Source: JAJVID01 sp963743425 (GTDB taxonomy: Bacteria > Acidobacteriota > Blastocatellia > RBC074). From it: 64,000 nucleotides of DNA. Position 1 is the stretch's first letter; each line of letters begins with the position of its first letter. Of this stretch, positions 10,701 to 19,928 are shown piece by piece. The notes under the pieces were generated by a model. That model had not been told where the DNA came from. It searched no databases and saw only the letters and a list, made by a program, of their open reading frames with translations. The stretch is from contig CAVUPU010000001.1 of NCBI GenBank assembly GCA_963743425.1, positions 434,001 to 498,000 of the forward strand. The letters run 5' to 3'. The translations under genes were made by a program, and so were the position numbers.

Positions 10701-11206
10701 CGTGGCTCCATTGAAGCGGATCTGTGCGAGCCGGTATCGACGCGAGCGTGCGTTTCCACGTTCGACTGAGCGTGGCTCCATTGAAGCTCGCACGTGTGTC
10801 ACGAGATCACGTTTCCACGTTCGACGCGTGCTCCAGTCGATGCGTGGCAATCTGCGAGTCGAGCCGCGGGAGGTTTCCACGTTCGACTGAGCGTGGCTCC
10901 ATTGAAGCCGGTTTGTCAAGGTCGGACGGTTCCTGGCGCGGGTTTCCACGTTCGACTGAGCGTGGCTCCATTGAAGCTCAGCGTTCGACGGTCAACGAAC
11001 CGCGGACGCGCGGTTTCCACGTTCGACTGAGCGTGGCTCCATTGAAGCAGTTGTCGGCCTGATCGCTCAGTAGGCTAGCCTGGATCGTACAGTATCATCG
11101 TTTCCACGTTCGACTGAGCGTGGCTCCATTGAAGCTTGCCAATCCTCGCCCCACTGCCCGTGCCGTGCCGGTTTCCACGTTCGACTGAGCGTGGCTCCAT
11201 TGAAGC
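7788..11206 (+). CRISPR. CRISPR array block 1 (47 repeats, 46 spacers)
   Basis: Repeats of 36 bp begin at 7788 (GTTTCCACGTTCGACTGAGC, then GTGGCTCCATTGAAGC). They contain a CCACG/CGTGG stem with a 10-nt loop, suitable for Cas6-type processing. Starts follow at 7862, 7936, 8011, 8085 and so on to 11171. The first 39 spacers are 36-40 nt. Towards the right end the array is irregular: spacers of 34, 23, 33, 35, 51 and 35 nt and one broken repeat at 10811. The first 38 spacers are almost free of doubled bases (see findings). The palindromic repeat creates long but meaningless open frames on both strands. Confidence 0.97.
10811..10843 (+). repeat. Degenerate CRISPR repeat inside block 1
   Basis: The first 15 bases match the repeat (GTTTCCACGTTCGAC). 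The TGA that should follow is deleted, a G is lost from GTGG, and the end reads CTCCAGTCGATGC instead of CTCCATTGAAGC. It follows a spacer of only 23 nt. Repeat decay is usually found at the leader-distal end. Confidence 0.8.
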
Positions 11207-11395
11207 AGAGCTGCCGTTAGTCCACGTATCGAGATTGCCCACGTTCGATCTGAGCGCTTTGTCAAAAACCTCCCACCGTGCAGTCATTACCTGATGCCGT
11301 GTGGATTAACCGTCCGCAGCCGCTGCTGGAAGTGAGCGCGAGCCTCCTCTTAGAGTCTAAATTGTTCACCGAGGTGTCTCAAAGCTATTGACACA
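11207..11395 (+). other. Junction between array blocks with a repeat relic
   Basis: 189 bp without a proper repeat. At 11238-11256 it contains CCCACGTTCGATCTGAGCG, which matches bases 5-20 of the repeat with one inserted T, so the stretch derives at least partly from array sequence. The right part (about 11340-11395) is A/T-richer and abuts the first repeat of block 2. It may be the remains of a trailer plus a second leader, or a scar of recombination between two arrays. No gene is seen. Confidence 0.6.
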
Positions 11396-14300
11396 GTTTC
11401 CACGTTCGACTGAGCGTGGCTCCATTGAAGCACCGGACTTGTCGAAGCGTCGATGCCCGCGACCAGCGTGTTTCCACGTTCGACTGAGCGTGGCTCCATT
11501 GAAGCAACTATCGGCTATCAAGGTCGCGTATCTCGAATTCTGGTGGTTTCCACGTTCGACTGAGCGTGGCTCCATTGAAGCGCTCATAGACGACCGCGCC
11601 GCGTAACCGCGATCGCAGCGTTTCCACGTTCGACTGAGCGTGGCTCCATTGAAGCAGCCGATTAGCGATACAGCTCGGCGCGTTGACGGCGATGTTTCCA
11701 CGTTCGACTGAGCGTGGCTCCATTGAAGCCACTTGCTCGACATCCGACCGAGCCGCGCCGCCGATCGTTTCCACGTTCGACTGAGCGTGGCTCCATTGAA
11801 GCCATGATCCGCGCGTCAGTTCGCGCACAGATGGTCCGTGTTTCCACGTTCGACTGAGCGTGGCTCCATTGAAGCACCTGACGCGCGGAGCGCGCATGGA
11901 CGCGCTTCCGTCGGTTTCCACGTTCGACTGAGCGTGGCTCCATTGAAGCAGCTTCAGAGCGTCTGGCAGGCGATGCACACGACGTGGTTTCCACGTTCGA
12001 CTGAGCGTGGCTCCATTGAAGCGCTGTCCGCAATCGTGCCAGCGCGCCATCTGTTCGGTGTTTCCACGTTCGACTGAGCGTGGCTCCATTGAAGCCTGCG
12101 CCGCGATCCGCATTGGGCGCAGCTCGGCGATCGTTTCCACGTTCGACTGAGCGTGGCTCCATTGAAGCTACGACCAAGCGACTTGCCGGTACAGCGTGAG
12201 CGGCGATGTTTCCACGTTCGACTGAGCGTGGCTCCATTGAAGCCGTTGCGACGCGTGCTGTCGCGCGCAATCGAACTCGCGGTTTCCACGTTCGACTGAG
12301 CGTGGCTCCATTGAAGCGTTCCGCGCGAGCGCTGAATTCCGCGCTCTGCCTGACGGTTTCCACGTTCGACTGAGCGTGGCTCCATTGAAGCGCTGACGCC
12401 AGCGACCTGGACGGACGCTTCGTCGCTCGTTTCCACGTTCGACTGAGCGTGGCTCCATTGAAGCTCGCACTTCGACGTCAATGAGGACTGCGCGCAGGCG
12501 TTGTTTCCACGTTCGACTGAGCGTGGCTCCATTGAAGCCTAGCTTGAGCAGCGGCGAGCGCAGCGGTGATCGACAAGTTTCCACGTTCGACTGAGCGTGG
12601 CTCCATTGAAGCGCGACGCGACTGACTCAATGCCGCATCGTCCGTGACAGCGGTTTCCACGTTCGACTGAGCGTGGCTCCATTGAAGCCGATCGTAAGCC
12701 TCAGCGCCGAGCCTTGCAGTCAGCTGCGTTTCCACGTTCGACTGAGCGTGGCTCCATTGAAGCATTCCAGTGAAGAGCTTGCAACGCGGGTCGAATCTGA
12801 GTGTTTCCACGTTCGACTGAGCGTGGCTCCATTGAAGCTCGGCTGATCCAGCGATATCGCCCTGTGCTGAGCACTGGTTTCCACGTTCGACTGAGCGTGG
12901 CTCCATTGAAGCCGCTGCGATCAGGCCGTGATCGATTCTCGACGCGGATCGGGTTTCCACGTTCGACTGAGCGTGGCTCCATTGAAGCGTCCTGATGCCG
13001 ACGCAGCTCGCCGCTGCCGCCTGCGTGTTTCCACGTTCGACTGAGCGTGGCTCCATTGAAGCACGCCTGAGCTGAAGCTGCACGTGCGCATCTGCGCCGT
13101 GTTTCCACGTTCGACTGAGCGTGGCTCCATTGAAGCTTGCTCATCGCTGACAGTGGTCTTGCGCTACGATCGATGTTTCCACGTTCGACTGAGCGTGGCT
13201 CCATTGAAGCACTTCAGCCGCGACGCGCCGCGCCGATTCATCTGCGGTTTCCACGTTCGACTGAGCGTGGCTCCATTGAAGCGCGGATCGGATCAACTGC
13301 GGTCGACGGTTCGCGCCGCCTGTTTCCACGTTCGACTGAGCGTGGCTCCATTGAAGCCATCTGTCAGTCCTGCTCGCGTAATCGCTCGACTGATGTTTCC
13401 ACGTTCGACTGAGCGTGGCTCCATTGAAGCGATCGGCATCGCTTGCGATACGGTCGCAATGCGACTGTGTTTCCACGTTCGACTGAGCGTGGCTCCATTG
13501 AAGCGCTGCAGCTGGCCTGTCGATCTGCGTCCTGTCGGCGACGTTTCCACGTTCGACTGAGCGTGGCTCCATTGAAGCGCCGCGCATTCGCCGAGCGCAA
13601 GATCGCGCAGCAGAGTTTCCACGTTCGACTGAGCGTGGCTCCATTGAAGCTGCCAACGATCTGATGTAGCGTCTCGACACGTTCGCTTGTTTCCACGTTC
13701 GACTGAGCGTGGCTCCATTGAAGCAACGCTGCGAATGCGATACGGACGAGATCAGACCTGCGAGTTTCCACGTTCGACTGAGCGTGGCTCCATTGAAGCG
13801 CTCGCGGCCTGATCGTGATCGCGCGCTCACGTCTGCAGTTTCCACGTTCGACTGAGCGTGGCTCCATTGAAGCCTCATTGTCAGCCGCGGCTCATTGCGC
13901 GTCCGCTCAGTGTTTCCACGTTCGACTGAGCGTGGCTCCATTGAAGCGTCCGCTACTGCGATTGACGGCGATACCAAGAATCGATGGTTTCCACGTTCGA
14001 CTGAGCGTGGCTCCATTGAAGCTTCGTACCTGATCGCTATCAGCGCGAATCCGGCGACGGTTTCCACGTTCGACTGAGCGTGGCTCCATTGAAGCAGCTC
14101 GCTCGATGCCGCGCTTCGTGTTGCTGCCGATTGTTTCCACGTTCGACTGAGCGTGGCTCCATTGAAGCAGCTCGCTCGATCACGCGCTTCGTGCTGTCAG
14201 CCGATGTTTCCACGTTCGACTGAGCGTGGCTCCATTGAAGCGTCACTGCCGTTGCCGAGCGCAGTCAACGTGCAGCGCGTTTCCACGTTCGACTGAGCGT

Positions 14301-14679
14301 GGCTCCATTGAAGCGCGACTTGCTCGGCGACATCGCTCATCGTCCCGCTCGGTTTCCACGTTCGACTGAGCGTGGCTCCATTGAAGCGATCGTGGTCATC
14401 GTGGCAGGCCTCGGATGCGCTCGTCGTTTCCACGTTCGACTGAGCGTGGCTCCATTGAAGCACGCTGGCGCGCCGATGACGCTTGCTCGAAGTCGCCGTG
14501 TTTCCACGTTCGACTGAGCGTGGCTCCATTGAAGCTTTCGGCGGGGCTTCAGGTTTGCGCCCGCGTTTCAGTTTCCACGTTCGACTGAGCGTGGCTCCAT
14601 TGAAGCGCGAAGTTCGCCGGCATCCGCATCGCTGAGTACCGCCGTTTCCACGTTCGACTGAGCGTGGCTCCATTGAAGC
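11396..14679 (+). CRISPR. CRISPR array block 2 (45 repeats, 44 spacers)
   Basis: The same 36-bp repeat as block 1, regularly spaced (starts 11396, 11470, 11546 and onwards to 14571 and 14644), with spacers of about 35-40 nt. Repeats look perfect up to the last one, with no decay at the right end. Spacers are GC-rich and use doubled bases at a more ordinary rate than block 1 (about 15% in the first five by hand count). Two neighbouring spacers (14096-14132 and 14169-14205) are near-copies. Confidence 0.97.
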
Positions 14680-15095
14680 ATAACTATTGATGTTGAGCAC
14701 CTCGGGATTCTGAAACACCTGGCTGTGACCTTTGAGCAATTTTTCCTGTGATGCCGCGGGGCGTTGAGCGATACAAGGACCGGTTTATATGTTGAAGCGG
14801 TCTGAATCATTGAGCCTTGCGCGACGTATCATAACCGCGATTCGGGACTCCATCTCTCCCGCCACGCATCGATCGCTCCTGTAAAGGAATGGCCCTCGAA
14901 CAAGCTGATCCTCAACAGCGCTTCCTTCGACAATTTCGATCAGGACACAATAACTATTTCCTCTCATATGGCGGTTCGACGACAGACAGTCATAGACGAA
15001 CCAGGAGAAAAACTATAAACTTTTTGTCTGTCTCGTCTGTTTCGTAGTCACCATAGAGTTCATCAACCAACCAACTCACAAAACCCGGGAGGATT
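14680..15095. other. Gene-free flank right of the array
   Basis: 416 bp with no repeat and no convincing gene; the small open frames have no recognisable product. It runs from the last repeat to the Shine-Dalgarno (GGGAGGAT) of the next gene. If the array were transcribed leftwards this would be its leader side, so it should be compared with leaders of related I-G loci. Confidence 0.5.
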
Positions 15096-16497
15096 ATGAC
15101 AAACACCAGTCTTACACGGCGTCGCTTGCTTGGCATGGGCTTCGGCTCAATTGCGGCTGCAGGTCTTTTATCAAAACCCGCCCGATCCGCGGCATCGGCT
15201 CAGGACGAAATCAATCTGAGGGAAAATGGGAATTCCCATGATTCATTTCATCGCGCCTACTCGTTTCTCGATGAGATGATGGATGCCTATGCGCAGGGAT
15301 CTACAATCCGTCTGATTCAAAGCTTTAGCGATCAGCAGGGATTACTGAGCACGGGTTTCACCTATGACAATTCGCAGGCCATCCACGCCTATCTGATGCG
15401 CGGGCGCAAGGATGATATTGACAGGGCAAGAACGATCGGTGATGGCCTGCTCTATGCCCAGCGGAACGATCCGAATTTCAACGACGGGCGGCTGCGCCAG
15501 GCGTATTTCGTTCGACCAGCCTGATCCTAACGGCGTCTTTATCCGGCTGGCGCTCGCCCCTTTCTTTTTCATCGGGAGCGCCGTCGGCGATATGGCGTGG
15601 GCGGCTATTGCGCTTGCGCAACTCTTTTGGCGAACGAAAGAACTCCGCTATCTCGAGGGAGCGGTCAATCTCGGCAATTGGATATTCAATGTCACCTTCG
15701 ACACACGCGGGGCGGGCGGTTACAACTTCGGCGTCGATGGCGGGAACAACCGGCTATTATTCAAGTTGACCGAACACAACATTGACGCCTTCGCTCTCTT
15801 TAAGTTGCTCGCCAGGCTGACAGGTTCGAGCGTTTGGACCAATCGCGCGGAACACGCGCGCAATTTCCTGGCGGCGATGTGGAACAACGATGCGGGCTTC
15901 TTCTGGACCGGGACCGGAACGGATGGAGCTACGATCAACCGTGATAACATACCTGCGGACACTCAGACCTGGTCATTTATGGCCCTGCGGGATGATCTCT
16001 TCGCGACTTCGATTGATTGGGCGAAGACGAACCTGGCGACGACCGACACGCCGCAGACAATCAACAGCCGATTGACGGGGAACATTCGCATCAATGGTTC
16101 AAGCTTTGCAAGCCTCAGTTTGCGAGCGCTTGCCCCGTCCTCGCAGTTCGATCCGCCGCCTGATCCGAACGGCGTATGGTTGGAAGGAACGGCTCATCTG
16201 GCCGCGGCTCTGCTGGATCGCAAGCTCGGTCGTCGACACGATATTGACGGCTTCGATGGAGATGAGAAGACAGCGAGAATCCTGCTCGATAACATAGAAT
16301 TGGCGCAGGAGAGATTGGGTCGGGATCAGACGATTGCAGGAAGATCTTTGACCGGCGGGCAGGGTGTGGTCGCGGCTTCAAGCGTGGTTAACACCGGCTT
16401 CGGGTTCTCTTTCTTCCCGAATCTACATCTGGCGGCGAGCGCATGGTATTTGATCGCCGGCCAATCAGGTAATCCTTTTCAAGCGGGATTTCGCTAG
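15096..16497 (+). CDS. Tat-exported six-hairpin glycosidase-like protein, one frameshift
   Basis: The N terminus MTNTSLTRRRLLGMGFGSIA has a twin-arginine signal followed by a hydrophobic core and an Ala-rich cleavage area, so export folded across the inner membrane is predicted. The body has repeated helical hairpins (AIHAYLMRGRKDDIDRAR, YLEGAVNLGNWIF, WLEGTAHLAAALL) like (alpha/alpha)6-barrel carbohydrate enzymes. The exact family and substrate cannot be named. The frame changes near 15515, where QAYFV continues as FDQPDPNGV in the next frame. The corrected length is about 467 residues. The gene stands alone between the array and a convergent TonB-dependent receptor, which fits a role in polymer use. 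Confidence 0.6.
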
Positions 16498-16512
16498 GGA
16501 ATGGGGAGTGGG

Positions 16513-16571
16513 GAGTGGGGAATGGGGAGTGGGGAAGTTACTTCCATCTCCCCACTCCCTACTCCCCACTC
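16513..16571. terminator. Long GGGGAGT-type hairpin between convergent genes
   Basis: Pentamer-like repeats of GGGGAGT/GGGGAAT form a left arm (about 16513-16535) that pairs with TCCCCACTCC-type sequence on the right (16549-16571) across a short loop. It lies between the ends of two convergent genes and can act as a two-way terminator. Its repetitive make-up suggests a small repeat element. Confidence 0.5.
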
Positions 16572-16579
16572 GCTAATCC

Positions 16580-19500
16580 TCAGAACGTGAACTTCACGGC
16601 CAGTTGCAACTGGCGCGGGTCGCCCACTCCCTGGCGCAGGAAGCCGTCGAAGTTGAACAGCCCCGGCGTGGTCAGCGGGTTGATCAGGTTCTCGTTGTTG
16701 AAGGTGTTGAACATCTCGATGGTCGGGATGATCGCGTAATTTTCGGCGAAGCGGAAGACCCTCGACAACCGCCAGTCGAAGGAGAAGAATTCGTTGTCCT
16801 TGCGCCCGTTGTTACGCGCCGGATTGGCGAGTGATCGCACGCCCAGCGTAATCGGCTGCGCGCTGCGAGCCTGAATGCGCGTGTTGGCCTCAAAACCGTA
16901 GGGCAACTCGCCGTTCAAAATGAAATTGAACTTGTGGCGAATGTCGCGGTCTGAGAGCGAGTAATCTTTTTGCAGGTCGTTGATGTCAACCGCGCGATCC
17001 GTGAACGGGTCGCGTTCGTTCGAATCGTCGTCGAGGTCTTTTGAAAGCACGTAGTTCAAATCGAACTGGAACCCGCGGCTGAATCGCTTTCTCATTCCCA
17101 GCGTAAGGCCGCGATAGAGCGATTTGCCCACCGAGCTGGTCACCATCACTTCACCGAGTTGCGGCGAGAAGAAATTGTTGCGGTTGACGTTCAGGAAGCG
17201 CGTCAGATGCACCCCCTTCGCATGCGTGAAATCGACGTAGAGCGCCAGGTCATTGACGATCTGCCGCTCGAAGGCGACGTTGGTCGAATAGATGCGCGGG
17301 TTTTCGTAATCGCGGCTGAAGACTCGCACGCCGGTGAAGAGCGGGAACTGACCCGGAGGCACCGGCGCCGGCGAAACGACGTTCGGCCAGACCGGGCCGG
17401 GGACGCCCGACGCGATGATGCTGGAGTCCAGGAAGATCGTCTGCTGTTGCACGCCGTTGGTCGTGATGGAGCCGACCTGCGTGAGCATATTCTGGCGCGC
17501 GTAGAAGACGCCGTAGCTCGCGCGGAGCGCCGATTTGCCGTCGTGCGTGACGTCCCACGCTAAGCCGACGCGCGGCTGGAACATCTTGGATTCATTGGGC
17601 AGCGTGCCGTCCGAAGGGAAGCGAGGATCGCTCAGGAAACTTCCATAGGCCGTCTGCGCGGGCGGCACGACCGGGTCGGGGAAGAGTTGCGCCTCCCAGC
17701 GCAGACCGTAGTTGAGCGTGAATCCTTGCCAGACCTGCCACTTGTCCTGAATGAACAGGGCGAACTCTTCGTTGTCAATGTCCGACGCGCCGGCCGCGTC
17801 CGTGGCCGGGCCGTCGAGCGCCGCGCCCTGCAAATAGAGCAACAGCGGGCCGCCGGTCGGGGTAGTTCCCGCGGGACAACTCGCGCTTGCGGCGACGAAG
17901 GTTCCATTCGAGCATCCCTTGATGTTCGGCCCGAAGCCAGGCCCCAGGCTGGCGGGCGACGCGTAATGCAGGAAGCCGGCGACGCTGTCGAAGATGTAGC
18001 GGCCTTCGAAGAAGCCGCGGAAGACCTGCGCGTTGTTGCTGTGCGTCCAATCGCCTCCCATCTTGACCGTATGATTGCCGGCGACGATCGAGAAGTTGTC
18101 GCGTACCTGGAATCGCTGGAAGAGTTCGTCAATATTCGGCCCCAGGAAGAACGGGTTGCCGAAACGGAACGTCGTGGCGAAGCCCATCGCGGTGTCGGCG
18201 GGCACGTTCGATTGGGTGGCCGAGCGCGGACGGTCTTCGCGTAGGTAAGTGACGTGAAATTCATTCAGCCTCGTCGCCGAAAACGTCGTGAAGAAGTTGG
18301 CTTTGAAAGTGTGAATCTTGCCGGGGCCTTCAGTGCCGTTGGCCGATGCGCCGTAAGTCGGCACGTCGAAGGTCTCGTTCTCCTTGTTCGTGCGCAGGAA
18401 GTTGTAGGAGAAGGCCAGCTCGTTGGCCTCGGTCAGCTTGAAATCGAGCTTGCCGAGTAGCGACGAGGTGTTTATCGGTTTCCTGATCGGCAATCCTTCG
18501 TCCTGCTGGCGCGTGGTCTGGAAGAAGTTGAGCAGCGCGAGCCGCTGGCAATCGGCGCTCGAATTGATCAAGGCCTCGTTGGCCTGGATCACCGGGGTCG
18601 CGAGCGAGCACGGCGGTCCGATGGCCTCGCTCAGGTTGGGCCGCGTCAGGTTGCCGGTGATCTGCTCGAAGTTGGCGAAGTAGAAAGCCCTGTCCCGTTT
18701 GATCGGCCCGCCGATGTTGCCGCCGAACTGTTCACGATGGAAATCCTTGAGCGGTTTGTCGTCGGAAGTGTTCGAGGTCAGAGCTTCGAGGCGCTGGAAA
18801 TGGAACAGGCTGCCGCTGAGTTTGTTCGCGCCCGATTTGGAGATGACATTGATGGTGCCGCCGGCCGCCCGCCCGAATTCCGCGCTCGCGCCGGTGGCGA
18901 CCACCTGGAATTCCTTGATGGCCTCCATCGAGATGTCAATCGCCGCGCGCTGGCCGCCGGCCTGTTCGCCGAAGAATCCATTGTTGTAATCGCCTCCGTC
19001 GAGGCTGACGTTGTTGAAGATGCCGCGCTGCCCGTTGAAATTGATCGCGTCGCCGTCAGGCCCCTGCGTGATGCTCACGCCCGGAGTGAGCGTCAAAAGG
19101 TCTTCGAATTTGCGGCCCAGCACGGGCGTGCGGCTGATGGCGATTTCATTGATGGTCGAGCTCGATTCCACCCTGACCGTGTCGATTGTCGGAGCGGCGG
19201 TGATCGTGATCCGCTCCTGCACGGATGAAACTTTCAGGTTCAGGTTGAGGTTGATCGCCTGGCCGACCGTCAGGCTCAGGTTCTCCTGCGCCAGCGTGGC
19301 GTAGCCCTGCTTCGAGACCGTCAGGGTGTAGCGGCCCGAAGGCAACTGGAGGAAGACGAACCGCCCGTCGGAATCGGTCGTTAGTGTCCTGGTTAAATTG
19401 GTGTCCGTGTTTTTGACCTCGACGCCTGCGCCAGCGACGACCGCGCTGGCTTCGTCGCTGACCGTCCCCTGAATGACGCCCGTGGTGATCTGCGTCTGGG

Positions 19501-19582
19501 CGCGCCCGATGACCGACGCCGCCAACAACACCATCAGCGCAAGCAGAGAACAGCGCGCTCCCTGTCCTGTGTGTTTCTTCAT
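16580..19582 (-). CDS. TonB-dependent outer-membrane receptor with CarboxypepD_reg domain
   Basis: A 1000-residue outer-membrane protein of the acidobacterial Oar-like type. ATG 19582 is chosen over an upstream in-frame Met because AAGGAGA precedes it and a signal peptide follows directly (MKKHTGQGARCSLLALMVLL). Residues about 35-125 form a carboxypeptidase-regulatory-like beta sandwich (GVIQGTVSDEASAVVAGAGV). A plug domain follows (LGRKFEDLLTLTPGV, AGGTINVISKSGANKLSGS), then a large beta barrel ending in the assembly signal LAVKFTF. It would import large ligands using the TonB-ExbBD system encoded at 28814-31619. The ligand is unknown; the upstream glycosidase-like gene suggests, but does not prove, an oligosaccharide. 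Confidence 0.92.
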   Translation of the reverse strand: MKKHTGQGARCSLLALMVLLAASVIGRAQTQITTGVIQGTVSDEASAVVAGAGVEVKNTDTNLTRTLTTDSDGRFVFLQLPSGRYTLTVSKQGYATLAQENLSLTVGQAINLNLNLKVSSVQERITITAAPTIDTVRVESSSTINEIAISRTPVLGRKFEDLLTLTPGVSITQGPDGDAINFNGQRGIFNNVSLDGGDYNNGFFGEQAGGQRAAIDISMEAIKEFQVVATGASAEFGRAAGGTINVISKSGANKLSGSLFHFQRLEALTSNTSDDKPLKDFHREQFGGNIGGPIKRDRAFYFANFEQITGNLTRPNLSEAIGPPCSLATPVIQANEALINSSADCQRLALLNFFQTTRQQDEGLPIRKPINTSSLLGKLDFKLTEANELAFSYNFLRTNKENETFDVPTYGASANGTEGPGKIHTFKANFFTTFSATRLNEFHVTYLREDRPRSATQSNVPADTAMGFATTFRFGNPFFLGPNIDELFQRFQVRDNFSIVAGNHTVKMGGDWTHSNNAQVFRGFFEGRYIFDSVAGFLHYASPASLGPGFGPNIKGCSNGTFVAASASCPAGTTPTGGPLLLYLQGAALDGPATDAAGASDIDNEEFALFIQDKWQVWQGFTLNYGLRWEAQLFPDPVVPPAQTAYGSFLSDPRFPSDGTLPNESKMFQPRVGLAWDVTHDGKSALRASYGVFYARQNMLTQVGSITTNGVQQQTIFLDSSIIASGVPGPVWPNVVSPAPVPPGQFPLFTGVRVFSRDYENPRIYSTNVAFERQIVNDLALYVDFTHAKGVHLTRFLNVNRNNFFSPQLGEVMVTSSVGKSLYRGLTLGMRKRFSRGFQFDLNYVLSKDLDDDSNERDPFTDRAVDINDLQKDYSLSDRDIRHKFNFILNGELPYGFEANTRIQARSAQPITLGVRSLANPARNNGRKDNEFFSFDWRLSRVFRFAENYAIIPTIEMFNTFNNENLINPLTTPGLFNFDGFLRQGVGDPRQLQLAVKFTF

Positions 19583-19633
19583 AAGGTTGATCTCCTTGAT
19601 TTTCGTGTGACTTCGGAAATGATTAAGACTGCT

Positions 19634-19735
19634 TAGATCGGATTGTAATTGCGCGTGTGGGACAATTTGGCAAATTGTCCCACACACAGGCCAATCGCGG
19701 CGGTTCGTCCGTACATACAATTGCAAACCGATTTA
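19634..19735. repeat. MITE-like element, TAGATCGG family, copy A
   Basis: About 102 bp bounded by TAGATCGGATTGTAATTGC on the left and its imperfect complement GCAATTGTATG...GCAAACCGATTTA on the right. A central inverted repeat (GTGTGGGACAATTTG, CAAATTGTCCCACAC) folds into a hairpin. Copies lie at 47521-47621 and, enlarged, at 32778-32946. Both A and B are preceded by GCT and edged by TA. There is no coding capacity, so it would need a transposase supplied elsewhere. Confidence 0.75.
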
Positions 19736-19841
19736 GGGCAGACCGGATTCTATTTTTGAGTTAACGGAATGGGCAAGCGAATTGAGAGGAGAATCAAGGA
19801 AAATTTTATGTCGCGCGGAGACAAAATTGTTGGGTTATCTG

Positions 19842-19917
19842 ATCAACCATGAAGAAACGAAGAGCGCGAAGATTTTTTCTGATCTTTCTTCGCGCTCTTC
19901 GTTTCTTCATGGTTGAT
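19842..19917. repeat. Palindromic ACCACGAAGAAACGAAG-type element, copy 1
   Basis: A 30-bp inverted repeat (ATCAACCATGAAGAAACG..., complement at 19888-19917) around a T-rich loop. Two related copies lie at 21154-21231 and 22771-22865. All are just outside coding sequence, here beyond the stop of the 19929-21137 gene, where it could end transcription. Confidence 0.75.
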
Positions 19918-19928
19918 TTTCGTTTTGG

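Noticed and set aside
7671..14739. Dozens of long open frames on both strands over the CRISPR array (proteins made of MEPRSVERGN or FHVRLSVAPLKR units)
   Set aside because: They are translations of the 36-bp repeat, whose length is a multiple of three; spacers shift the frame and no gene is present.
16498..16580. GGGGAGT-rich stretch as a possible tandem-repeat regulatory site or second CRISPR
   Set aside because: Irregular short units forming one hairpin between convergent genes; a terminator-like repeat explains it.
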